Shown here: piece after piece, positions 1-9,247 of the stretch | How the letters are laid out: each line of letters starts with the position of its first letter | Position numbering within the stretch: position 1 is the first letter of the stretch | From: an uncultured Christiangramia sp. | GTDB taxonomy: Bacteria > Bacteroidota > Bacteroidia > Flavobacteriales > Flavobacteriaceae | Reading direction: 5' to 3' | Assembly (NCBI RefSeq): GCF_913046405.1 | Contig: NZ_CAJWRQ010000001.1 | Location: forward strand, 1 to 64,000 | Length of the DNA: 64,000 bases | Notes under the pieces: generated by a model | Databases searched by the model: none | What the model saw: only the letters and a program-made list of their open reading frames with translations | What the model was told of the DNA's origin: nothing | Program-made: the position numbers and the translations under genes

Positions 1-717
1 TACGTTTCGTGCGTGAGTTTCATTTTCAGTAAGATTTTTAGCAGATTCAAACGACTTTATTTCTTTCTTGGTCAATCCTATTTTTTCAGTTTCAGGGAAT
101 TTTATCCTAATCTTACCTAAGCCAAATGGATAAAATTTTCTATCAACAACACCCATTTTTATCGCTCTGTTGTATATTGTTCTTATAACAACAAGATTAT
201 TAACTATTGACCTTTCAGAGAGATTTAATTTTTTCAAATAAATCTTAAATTTTCTCAAAAAGGCTTCGTCTATTTCTTGAAAGGTCAACTGCTTTGACTT
301 ATTAAAGTTTATTACGTGGTTAACACGGGCCTTATCGGTAGACAGTTGAGAGAGCTTTTTATTGGATTCAAGTTCGGAAAGAAAATCTCTTGCAACTTCA
401 TAAAAAGTATTCGATTTTGACTCTGAATAGAGTGCTTCTTTTATTTGATTTGCAGAGAAATCTTTTTTATCGGACTGTAAATCTATTAGTGTTTTATTGG
501 CCTCTAATAGCTTGGTGGAAATCAAATTATTTAATCTGTTGGCATTAGTATGGGACTTCCTAACACGTAAGTTCTTCTCATCCCAATCTTTTAAATCTAT
601 GTAATGACCAACATAGTGATATGTTGAACGACGGTTCTTGGTTATACGGATTGCCAAAGGATAAAGCCCTTCTTTATTTGGTTTCTTTCTTATAACTACT
701 TTTGCATTTGAGGCCAT
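1..717 (-). CDS. Tyrosine-type site-specific integrase, C-terminus outside window
   Basis: The frame stays open from an ATG at 715-717 to base 1, giving 239 residues with no stop, so the protein is cut by the window edge. The N-terminus (MASNAKVVIRKKPNKEGLYP) matches the arm-type DNA-binding domain of Bacteroidota tyrosine recombinases (about residues 5-70). A core-binding SAM-like domain follows (about 105-205, including NTFYEVARDFL and LSERSIVNNLVVIRTIYNRA). The catalytic domain with its Arg/His/Arg/Tyr residues would start at the truncation, so activity cannot be judged. The gene starts about 150 bases from the tRNA-Leu fragment, as expected for an integrase beside its att site. Confidence 0.85.
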   Translation of the reverse strand, partial: MASNAKVVIRKKPNKEGLYPLAIRITKNRRSTYHYVGHYIDLKDWDEKNLRVRKSHTNANRLNNLISTKLLEANKTLIDLQSDKKDFSANQIKEALYSESKSNTFYEVARDFLSELESNKKLSQLSTDKARVNHVINFNKSKQLTFQEIDEAFLRKFKIYLKKLNLSERSIVNNLVVIRTIYNRAIKMGVVDRKFYPFGLGKIRIKFPETEKIGLTKKEIKSFESAKNLTENETHARNV

Positions 718-752
718 ACCATTGAATTTTAGATTATAAAGATGATCAATTT

Positions 753-774
753 TGGTACAACATAGGTACAACAT
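753..774. repeat. Two tandem 11-bp repeats upstream of the integrase
   Basis: The unit (T/A)GGTACAACAT occurs twice head to tail at 753-763 and 764-774, between the integrase start and the tRNA fragment. Short direct repeats here are typical of arm-type integrase binding sites. That role is inference; only the repeat is seen. Confidence 0.5.
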
Positions 775-870
775 TTGTTGATTTTAAACCATATTAAATG
801 AAATCAATTAAAATTAAATATTTATTAATCAGTTGATTATAAGTATATTTAATCAAATTTACCATCAAAT

Positions 871-930
871 ACGCTGGATTCAAAATCCAGTTCTTTCGGG
901 AGTGCGGGTTCGATTCCCGCCTCGAGTACT
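871..930 (+). tRNA. 3' fragment of tRNA-Leu(CAA), attachment-site remnant
   Basis: The anticodon stem-loop (CTGGA 874-878, loop TTCAAAA with anticodon CAA at 881-883, TCCAG 886-890), a leucine-type long variable arm, the T arm (GCGGG 904-908, TTCGATT, CCCGC 916-920) and the 3' acceptor strand CTCGAGT (921-927) are all present. The matching 5' acceptor strand ACTCGAG and the D arm are absent from the AT-rich sequence upstream, so this is not a functional tRNA gene. Identity to a tRNA-Leu begins at about 871, which is the likely att core edge. Confidence 0.8.
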
Positions 931-937
931 TAAAGTG

Positions 938-965
938 AAAACCCCTGATAACACAGGGGTTTTTT
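938..965 (+). terminator. Rho-independent terminator after the tRNA-Leu fragment
   Basis: Stem ACCCCTG (941-947) pairs with CAGGGGT (954-960), followed by a T run. It is probably the original terminator of the tRNA-Leu gene, left on the chromosome side of the insertion. Confidence 0.75.
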
Positions 966-967
966 AG

Positions 968-1294
968 TTTTTCAGCGTCACTTTTAAAACTGAAAAGCAT
1001 TATAAAATCGAAACCGAGCCACTTACCGGGCCAATTGAAATTAACTTAGTTCTGGGAAAATAGCAATTTACTGAACCGAAACTCTACATTGCCATAGAAA
1101 ACAATGAACGGTAAGAAATGGTGATAAGCTGTACAAAAATACTTCCTGATTTTGATAATTCAAATTTATCTTACGATCCCGAAGAAGCTTACGCCTTCGT
1201 CAAAGGATTGGCAGATCATGTTAGAAACCTAATTGACAACAATCCAAATCTTACATCAGGTCAAATCGCTGATCTTATAACATGTTCAAATTAA
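968..1294 (+). pseudogene. Decayed small gene with two in-frame stops
   Basis: One reading frame from 968 to the TAA at 1292-1294 reads like protein throughout, but a TAG at 1061-1063 and a TAA at 1112-1114 interrupt it. Segments include TEPLTGPIEINLVLGK, then FTEPKLYIAIENNER, then SYDPEEAYAFVKGLADHVRN. The last piece could still be made as a 58-residue protein from the ATG at 1118. Its stop overlaps the next start (TAATG at 1292-1296), an arrangement suggesting the two were once translationally coupled. The family is not recognised. It may be a toxin or immunity remnant given its neighbour, but that is inference. Confidence 0.4.
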
Positions 1295-1942
1295 TGAAAG
1301 CTTATTACAAATTAAGACATAGTGCAGAACGAAAACAAGTTGGCTGTTTTCCTCAATCCCAAACTGGATCACTAGGAGGAATCCAGGATGGTAGAATAAA
1401 TTGGAGAGGTTAATTTTGAGCTACCAGAAATATACCTGGAAAAACCAGCAAAATATTCATCTATTTTAAGTTGCCCTTATATTCCACCCTTATTCATCGT
1501 AGTAAATGACGAATTTGTAGATTTTCTGATCAATGAAACTGATGGTCCCTACCAAAGCTGGTCTGTAATAGAACATCACAAAAAACAAATTCTGTCGAAT
1601 TATAATCTATTTGTTTTAAATGATACTAAAGAGGATCAATTTGTAGATTTTTCAAAATCTATTTTCTATTCTAGAAAATTGGATGATTGGGGTGCCACCG
1701 GGATTGTAGAAGAATTTACCTTTAATAATTATGCTGAATACTCAGAAAAACAAAAAAGTTGCATGAGTAATGATCAAATGATATTAGCAAAGAAAATGGT
1801 TCATAATTTTACAAATATGAATGAAGATTTTTTCAGAGTAGTAGGAGTTCCAAATGGAGGTTATTTTGTTTCAGAAGAATTGAAACATAAGATTGAACAA
1901 CGTCATTTTACCGGAATGAGTTTCGAGCATGTTGACCAGTAA
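1294..1942 (+). pseudogene. Frameshifted immunity-type protein (Imm11/Imm43-like)
   Basis: The N-terminal part starts at the ATG at 1294 (MKAYYKLRHSAERKQVGC) and runs to a TAA at 1411-1413. The same protein continues in the frame one base over (from about 1412, NFELPEIYLEKPAKYSSI) to the TAA at 1940-1942. A single-base change near 1410 explains the break. The joined product is about 216 residues. The SIFYSRKLDDWG segment and the end (PNGGYFVSEELKHKIEQ, then FTGMSFE) resemble immunity proteins of the DUF1629/Imm11 and Imm43 families found beside polymorphic toxins. Family assignment is from recalled motifs. A shortened product could start inside the second frame. Confidence 0.5.
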
Positions 1943-1954
1943 AGGAAATTTGCG

Positions 1955-1983
1955 AAAGCTGTTGCATCGCAATGGCTTTTTTA
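1955..1983 (+). terminator. Likely terminator after the immunity-like pseudogene
   Basis: AAGC-TG-TTGC (1956-1964) pairs with GCAA-TG-GCTT around an ATC loop, with one two-base internal mismatch, followed by a T run at 1978-1982. Confidence 0.5.
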
Positions 1984-2500
1984 GAAAAAAGGCGTGGCGA
2001 TTTAACGATCACTATAGAACCTTTCAATTCTATAATTTGTAGGATAACTTTTATCCTCCATCCTGCAAAATAGAACTCTTACAAATATTTGAATTTTAGA
2101 TCTGAAGGCGGTATTTTATTATACCTGTTTTTGTACGTAAGTTGTCGTAATAAGAGTGGCAACACTTCTACAAAGAGGAGCGCTCAACTGAAGGTAAAGG
2201 ATAAAAAGAAATGTGATTTTTCCTCTTGTTTGCAATCATCCGGCGGTATATGGCAAAATTCAGATCACTTCCTGCTTTCAGTATTCTAAACAAGAGAGTT
2301 GAGGATACACTTAAAATGCACTTCTTATCATACCTATAATCCAGATTCTTTCTCTACAACATTCTGCTTTAAGTTAAAAGCTGCATTTTTCACTTCAGAA
2401 GATCTGCACTGATTCTTTCAAGTTTGATCACTGTAAGGTTTTGGATAGAGTTGAGACGAAATCCCGGCCTGAAGAGATGCAGGCTTCAAATTTTAAATTT
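1984..2500. other. Noncoding stretch, no supported gene
   Basis: About 500 bases without a convincing reading frame. The only distinct element is a perfect 7-3-7 inverted repeat AGGATAA-CTT-TTATCCT at 2041-2057. The longest open frame (2089-2289) lacks a normal start and protein-like composition. The stretch may be decayed accessory DNA next to the att site. Confidence 0.4.
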
Positions 2501-3505
2501 ATGACCAAACATAAAAATTACTCTATTCTGGATCTTGCAGTAGTCGGCCAGGATATTTCACATTCTCAGGTTTTTAAAAATACCGTAGACCTTGCTCAGC
2601 AGGGAGAAAAACTCGGGTATAAAAGACTCTGGCTCGCTGAGCATCACAATATGGTGAGCATCGCGAGTTCTGCAACAACCGTCCTAATGAGTCATGTCGC
2701 TGCCAAAACAGATAGTATTCGTATTGGAAGTGGAGGGATTATGTTACCAAATCACTCTCCGTTAATTGTTGCTGAACAGTTTGGGACTTTAGGGTCGCTA
2801 TATCCAGACAGGATCGATATGGGACTTGGCCGGGCTCCGGGAACAGATCAGGTAACTGCGCACGCGATTCGAAGTGATCGAATGAATTCTGTTTTTAAAT
2901 TCCCTCATGAGATCGATGAAATTCAGCGTTACTTTAAGAATAGCTCAAAATCTACAAAAGTGAGAGCTACGGTTGCCGAAGGGGTTAATGTACCCATATA
3001 TATTTTAGGCTCGAGCACAGATAGTGCGCATGTAGCGGCGGAAAAAGGACTGCCTTATGTTTTCGCTAGCCATTTTGCTCCAGGACAGCTATTTGAGGCA
3101 ATGGAAATTTATTACAGGGAATTCCAGCCTTCAGCATATCTTGATAAACCTTATACTATTGCAGGGATCAATGTGACCGCCGCAGAAACCAACGAGGAAG
3201 CTGAGAAACTTTCTACCAGTTCGCTTAGAATGATGGTAGGTGTACTTACAGGGAATCTGGATTATTTGCAAAAACCGGTTGAAATGGATGCTGAATTACG
3301 TGAAGTTCGCGATAATCCCGCTTTACAGCGAATGCTGAAATATTCGTTCGTAGGAGACAAACAGCACATCAAAAACAAAGCTGAAGAATTTCTGAAGGAT
3401 ACCGGTGTTGATGAAGTTATTGTTGCTTCTCATATCTACCATCAGGAAGATAGACTTAGGTCGTACCGCATTTTTTCAGAAGTGATGCAAGAGATCAATT
3501 CCTAA
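2501..3505 (+). CDS. LLM-class flavin-dependent oxidoreductase (luciferase-like)
   Basis: The 334-residue product is a luciferase-like monooxygenase family protein of the single-chain type, predicted cytosolic and flavin-dependent. Seen: an N-terminal strand LDLAVVGQ, the KRLWLAEHHN segment, RIGSGGIMLPNHSPLIVAEQFGTL, PDRIDMGLGRAPGTD, then PIYILGSSTDSAHVAAEKGL, all hallmarks of this family. The start is placed at the ATG at 2501 because family members begin just before this strand. An in-frame ATG at 2477 would add eight residues. The substrate cannot be told from sequence. It stands alone, 112 bases before a flavin-reductase-like gene on the same strand, and the two could work together (inference). 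Confidence 0.88.
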   Translation: MTKHKNYSILDLAVVGQDISHSQVFKNTVDLAQQGEKLGYKRLWLAEHHNMVSIASSATTVLMSHVAAKTDSIRIGSGGIMLPNHSPLIVAEQFGTLGSLYPDRIDMGLGRAPGTDQVTAHAIRSDRMNSVFKFPHEIDEIQRYFKNSSKSTKVRATVAEGVNVPIYILGSSTDSAHVAAEKGLPYVFASHFAPGQLFEAMEIYYREFQPSAYLDKPYTIAGINVTAAETNEEAEKLSTSSLRMMVGVLTGNLDYLQKPVEMDAELREVRDNPALQRMLKYSFVGDKQHIKNKAEEFLKDTGVDEVIVASHIYHQEDRLRSYRIFSEVMQEINS

Positions 3506-3617
3506 ACTTCCTTAAATGCAGAAGCACAGGCGTTAAGTAAGGTTAAAATACTTCTTACAGTACTTGTCGTATTTGACTTATGCACTCAATTCCATTATCT
3601 TGAAAATAAAAAAGATT

Positions 3618-4286
3618 ATGGAAAAGGTAGTAAAGATCAAATCGATTGGTCAGGTAACGCACGATGTAAAGCAATTCATTGTTGAAAGACCCGAAGGCTA
3701 TGAGTTTACGCCGGGACATGCCACAGAAATTTCGATCAACCAGGAAGAGTGGAAAGATGAAAAAAGACCTTTTACTTTCACCAGTTTAAACGAAGACGAG
3801 CATCTCGAGTTTACTATCAAGATCTATCCAGATCATGACGGAGTCACGGAGCAATTATCTAAACTGAAGGAAGGTGATGAACTGATTGTAAGAGATACCT
3901 GGGGTGCCATCGAATATAAAGGTCCCGGATATATCATTGCCGGAGGAGCCGGGATCACACCATATATTTCTATGCTTCGGGATCTTAAGAAGAAAGATAA
4001 ACTGGCCGGCATGAATTTATTTTTCAGTAATAAGACCGATAAGGATATTATTCTGAAAGAGGAGCTGGATAGTATGTTAGGCGAGAATGCTACTTACGTA
4101 ATTACAGATCAGGAAGACACTAAGCATACAAATGCTTATTTGAACGAGGAATTTCTGAAAAGCAATATATCTGATCTTAGTAAACAATTCTATGTGTGCG
4201 GACCGCCTGAAATGACGGAAGAGATCAATAAAACTTTGAAAAACATGGGAGCAGATAACGATGCTGTTCAGTTGGATGATCAATAG
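3618..4286 (+). CDS. FAD/NAD-binding flavodoxin-reductase-like protein
   Basis: A 222-residue ferredoxin-NADP reductase superfamily protein that moves electrons between a nicotinamide cofactor and an acceptor through FAD. Seen: the flavin-binding motif KRPFTFTS, the nucleotide-binding motif GGAGITPYISMLRDL, and the C-terminal FYVCGPPEMTEEI. There is no cysteine-rich 2Fe-2S domain, so it is a stand-alone reductase module. The start is the ATG at 3618, since the upstream in-frame stretch is low-complexity and unlike the family. The electron acceptor is unknown. Confidence 0.85.
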   Translation: MEKVVKIKSIGQVTHDVKQFIVERPEGYEFTPGHATEISINQEEWKDEKRPFTFTSLNEDEHLEFTIKIYPDHDGVTEQLSKLKEGDELIVRDTWGAIEYKGPGYIIAGGAGITPYISMLRDLKKKDKLAGMNLFFSNKTDKDIILKEELDSMLGENATYVITDQEDTKHTNAYLNEEFLKSNISDLSKQFYVCGPPEMTEEINKTLKNMGADNDAVQLDDQ

Positions 4287-4309
4287 TTAGAAGTATCGAA
4301 TAAAAATAA

Positions 4310-4340
4310 AAAAAGGCCGGAATTTTTTCCGGCCTTTTTT
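4310..4340. terminator. Bidirectional terminator between convergent genes
   Basis: The arms AAAAAGGCCGGAA and TTCCGGCCTTTTT form a strong stem with T or A runs on both sides. It serves the reductase gene on the plus strand and the SRPBCC gene on the minus strand. Confidence 0.85.
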
Positions 4341-4342
4341 CG

Positions 4343-4765
4343 TTATGATTGCTCTTCAGTATAAGTCTTGAAACTTTCAAGGATCGATTTCCAGCTTTGT
4401 TCTTGCTGATCCACCGGATTTTCATCTTCTGTATCCAAAGTCTCTTTGATCATTACGCTCCCATCTTCTTCTGAAAAAGTTACTTCAGCATTCCTACCAT
4501 CCTCAAGTTCATAAGTGAGTTTCTCTTTTTCCTTGACCACCTTGTAAGTTCCGGCGAAATCGAAACCTACTTTTCCATCTTCAGATTCCATCCTGTATTT
4601 GAACTTGCCGCCCTCCTTAAGATCATTTTCAGCATTGGGACATAACCAGTCTTCGCTGGCTTTGTTCCATTTGGTAATATGTTCGGGTTTAGTCCAGTAT
4701 TCCCAAACCTGGTCTAGTTTTGCATTAATCTTACTCTCAATTTCGATCTTTCCTTCTGAAGCCAT
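4343..4765 (-). CDS. SRPBCC / AHSA1-family protein
   Basis: The 140-residue protein has the START-like fold signature of the activator of Hsp90 ATPase homolog 1-like family. Seen: an N-terminal segment with VWEYWTKPEHITKWNKAS, GGKFKYRMESEDGKVGFDFAGTY, and a C-terminal helix with QQEQSWKSILESFKTY. Members bind small hydrophobic ligands, and the ligand here is unknown. It is a single-gene unit convergent with the flavodoxin-reductase-like gene. Confidence 0.85.
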   Translation of the reverse strand: MASEGKIEIESKINAKLDQVWEYWTKPEHITKWNKASEDWLCPNAENDLKEGGKFKYRMESEDGKVGFDFAGTYKVVKEKEKLTYELEDGRNAEVTFSEEDGSVMIKETLDTEDENPVDQQEQSWKSILESFKTYTEEQS

Positions 4766-4813
4766 AATTGTTCTTTTTATTTAAATATATCAAAAATTGA
4801 AAGCGCAGTGTGC

Positions 4814-4924
4814 TCATTTAGCAGACTTATCGGTTTTGTTTAACATTTTGATTCTAGAATCTCCGTAAAATGTAAATAGGAAACATCCGAAGATCAGGTA
4901 CATCATTTCCACGGAATATCTCAT
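4814..4924 (-). other. Possible 36-residue hydrophobic peptide or gene remnant
   Basis: The minus strand encodes MRYSVEMMYLIFGCFLFTFYG and a short polar tail. The DNA before it also reads as protein-like pieces in other frames (METGLFLVGFRKIKDEFAEI, and FGISITKIAIDLIFYEI), which looks like a small membrane-protein gene broken by frameshifts. The rest of 4785-5070 holds nothing else recognisable. Confidence 0.2.
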
Positions 4925-5070
4925 AGAAAATCAGGTCTATTGCAATTTTAGTGATCGAGATACCAAACTAAAAGAATAAATCAGTTATGCGTTCGTGAGA
5001 AATTTCCGCAAATTCATCCTTTATTTTTCTGAATCCAACTAGAAAAAGGCCAGTTTCCATGATCAACAAG

Positions 5071-5514
5071 TTACTGTGTAGTAAGTACAGCTGCTACAAT
5101 AAGTGGTACAGTAATTAAAGCCGAAACTATCGCTGGTTTGGTCCAACTTTTCCGGATAAATTCTCTTTCCATCCCTATATACCTGTTCCAGAAATATTCT
5201 GTCAGGAACAAAGCGCCGCCTAAATTCAGCATTAAGCCAATGTAAGTAGTAGAAAAATTAAAAACGGTATAAGCATGACCAGCAGTATATAAAAGTGCAA
5301 AAAGCAATACCTGCCATTTTCCTTTATTCTCTTTAAGGCTGTTCAGGTTGCTCATAAGAATAACTGCTCCAAAGATCGTGGAGAAGAGCAGGCAGAACAT
5401 GAAAATAACTCTTTTCGAATATAGTGCGGGAATAAGTTCTGTTATGTTATTGTCTTCAAATTCATCGTGGTTATGATCTGTTTCAGAATTGGGGTTTTCA
5501 GACCTGTGTGTCAT
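5071..5514 (-). CDS. Four-helix membrane protein of unknown function
   Basis: A 147-residue protein with a His/Asp/Glu/Asn-rich N-terminal tail (about residues 1-30, including DHNHDEFEDNN) followed by about four transmembrane segments: VIFMFCLLFSTIFGAVILM, WQVLLFALLYTAGHAYTVF, YIGLMLNLGGALFLTEYFW and the C-terminal IVSALITVPLIVAAVL. No family is recognised. The acidic tail could bind metal, but this is speculation. Confidence 0.65.
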   Translation of the reverse strand: MTHRSENPNSETDHNHDEFEDNNITELIPALYSKRVIFMFCLLFSTIFGAVILMSNLNSLKENKGKWQVLLFALLYTAGHAYTVFNFSTTYIGLMLNLGGALFLTEYFWNRYIGMEREFIRKSWTKPAIVSALITVPLIVAAVLTTQ

Positions 5515-5576
5515 ATAGGTTCGGCAAAATTTTTATAATTCAAAATCGAATTTCAGAAAAAGCAATCTATCAAAAA

Positions 5577-5702
5577 TTAAATGATGTCATGACAAAAATC
5601 TACAATAGAATTCCATTCAGAAATAATAACACTCGCAATAATAGCAAGTACGATTAAAAACAGGATCAGGAGCCAGTCTATAGATTTGAGCAACTTCATC
5701 AT
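5577..5702 (-). CDS. Small single-pass membrane protein (41 residues)
   Basis: The reading frame starts with two consecutive ATG codons (5700-5702 and 5697-5699). It has a basic N-terminus (MMKLLKS), one transmembrane helix (WLLILFLIVLAIIASVIIS) and a short polar end with DFCHDII. This charge and hydrophobicity layout fits a genuine small membrane protein. It lies between the four-helix membrane protein and katG on the strand opposite katG. Function unknown. Confidence 0.4.
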   Translation of the reverse strand: MMKLLKSIDWLLILFLIVLAIIASVIISEWNSIVDFCHDII

Positions 5703-5803
5703 TATCTTTATATAAGATACAGTGCAGTGTAGGGACTCTAAGTATTCAATTTTTTATTAAATTAAGGCTTAAAATTAATATTAAAAACTAAACTTTTCAC
5801 GGT

Positions 5804-5837
5804 TAGGTTTGAAAACTTTAATTGTAAAAATTACAAT
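5804..5837 (+). promoter_or_regulatory. Candidate katG promoter and operator
   Basis: TAGGTTTG at 5804-5811 matches the Bacteroidota -7 box TAnnTTTG exactly. Ten bases downstream sits the inverted repeat ATTGTAA-AAA-TTACAAT (5821-5837), which would fall just after the transcription start. Such a site could bind a peroxide-responsive repressor or activator controlling the catalase. The regulator's identity is unknown, and the long leader (about 120 bases) leaves room for other starts. Confidence 0.4.
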
Positions 5838-5915
5838 AATTAGGTATTGAGCTATTTGATATACCTATCATTATATAAAAACTATAGATAAAAATTATCG
5901 AATACCTTTTCGTAA

Positions 5916-8210
<2,295 letters not shown>

Positions 8211-8229
8211 TATTTATCTAATAAATTAG

Positions 8230-8256
8230 AAAAGGGTGGCAATTTGCCGCCCTTTC
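8230..8256 (+). terminator. katG terminator
   Basis: AAAGGGTGGCA pairs with TGCCGCCCTTT (one G-T wobble) around an ATT loop, followed by a weak TCTC tail. It lies 20 bases after the katG stop. Confidence 0.6.
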
Positions 8257-8266
8257 TCATTTCAGA

Positions 8267-8509
8267 TCATGAAACGAAATGCTGTACAGTTTTAAGGAGG
8301 AAGCTTACTATAAAAATTACAAACACAGCAAGAATTAATAAACTAACCAGGTTCAGCACTATACGGCTACCAGCAAGATCATACCTGTTATTGAACTTTT
8401 CACTCAATAGTGATTTGGCTGTTTTTTCTGAATGCAGGGCGTGTAGATACAGCCATCCTATAGGTTTGTAGATTAAATTATGTCCAAATGGCCGTTCTTG
8501 TGTATTCAA
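8267..8509 (-). CDS. Small C-terminally anchored membrane protein
   Basis: An 80-residue frame with a polar N-terminal half (YKPIGWLYLHALHSEKTAKS) and a C-terminal transmembrane helix (IVLNLVSLLILAVFVIFIVSF). The only start available is TTG at 8507-8509. An ATG slightly upstream reads MKIADSFEYTR in another frame, so a one-base frameshift near 8505 is possible. It follows the ABC module on the same strand by 78 bases and could be part of it. Family not recognised. Confidence 0.45.
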   Translation of the reverse strand: MNTQERPFGHNLIYKPIGWLYLHALHSEKTAKSLLSEKFNNRYDLAGSRIVLNLVSLLILAVFVIFIVSFLLKTVQHFVS

Positions 8510-8587
8510 AACTGTCTGCGATTTTCATGTAGAAGAAACCTCTTCTTTTACGTTTAAGTCTGCAAAATATAAAAAGTCAGGATGTTT

Positions 8588-9247
8588 TTATGTTTTCAGG
8601 TAGCCTTCAGCATGCAAATCGGCTTCAGAAGAAATACTGACTAAATTCCCATTTTTCAGAAGAAAATATTTAGAGGCAACTTTTAGTACATCCTGGTAAT
8701 AATGGTCTGTGATGACAACACCTTTTCTAGCTTTCAACTCCGTAATTAACTCAATAATATACTCCTTATACAGTGGTTCTACCATAGAAAAAGGTTCGTC
8801 CAGTAACAAAAATGGATGGTCAAGGTTACCCACAAGAAGTAATTCCAGATACCTTCGCTGGCCAATGGCTAGTTCTTTAATCTTTCTGGAAGCAAAATTT
8901 CCTACTCCTTTAGCGTAAAAAATGCGATCCTGAGCCTCTCCGTCTGGATGAAAAAACGGAATAATATCCTGCACAGTTGTATTCTTCGGAAGAAAACTAT
9001 CCTGCGGTAAATAAGCGATCAATTTTTCTGAAATGATGGAGGATGATGTCAATTCCCGGTCATTGAGGTGAATACTGCCCTGGTCAGGTTTTATTTTTCC
9101 GAAGAGAATTTTTAGAAGTGTAGATTTTCCAGTACCATTTCTACCGAAGATTCCGATAATTTCACCTGTTTTACATTGAAAGTTCAGATCATTCAGAATA
9201 TTAACTGCGTAGCTCTTGTGAATATTTCGGACATGAAGAATTCTCAA
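8588..9247 (-). CDS. ABC transporter ATP-binding protein with variant signature
   Basis: This 219-residue single nucleotide-binding domain shows Walker A GRNGTGKS (35-42), Q-loop Q82, a degenerate signature LAIGQ (126-130; usual LSGGQ), Walker B FLLLDE (146-151) and the switch H182. The upstream gene overlaps it by four bases and encodes a 93-residue membrane protein, so the two are probably translated together. No full-length permease is nearby. It may power a small exporter or act on a membrane complex encoded elsewhere. Substrate unknown. Confidence 0.85.
   Translation of the reverse strand: MRILHVRNIHKSYAVNILNDLNFQCKTGEIIGIFGRNGTGKSTLLKILFGKIKPDQGSIHLNDRELTSSSIISEKLIAYLPQDSFLPKNTTVQDIIPFFHPDGEAQDRIFYAKGVGNFASRKIKELAIGQRRYLELLLVGNLDHPFLLLDEPFSMVEPLYKEYIIELITELKARKGVVITDHYYQDVLKVASKYFLLKNGNLVSISSEADLHAEGYLKT

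Larger units (their letters stand above)
1..930. mobile_element. Right end of an element integrated at tRNA-Leu(CAA)
   Basis: An integrase gene truncated by the window edge lies next to a tRNA-Leu 3' fragment that has no 5' half. This is the usual layout of an integrative element or genomic island using a tRNA 3' end as attachment site. The element body and the intact tRNA-Leu are expected to the left of base 1. The right border is placed at the tRNA fragment (about 871-930). Seen: integrase and fragment. Inferred: that they belong to the same integration event. Confidence 0.6.

Noticed and set aside
794-1000. 68-residue minus-strand frame over the tRNA fragment
   Set aside because: It is antisense to the tRNA-Leu 3' end and the terminator; its protein-like look comes from the tRNA sequence.
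2089-2289. 66-residue frame in the noncoding stretch
   Set aside because: No normal start codon, composition not protein-like, and no recognisable family.
8244-8471. 75-residue plus-strand frame after katG
   Set aside because: It overlaps the katG terminator, and the opposite strand gives a more convincing membrane protein.
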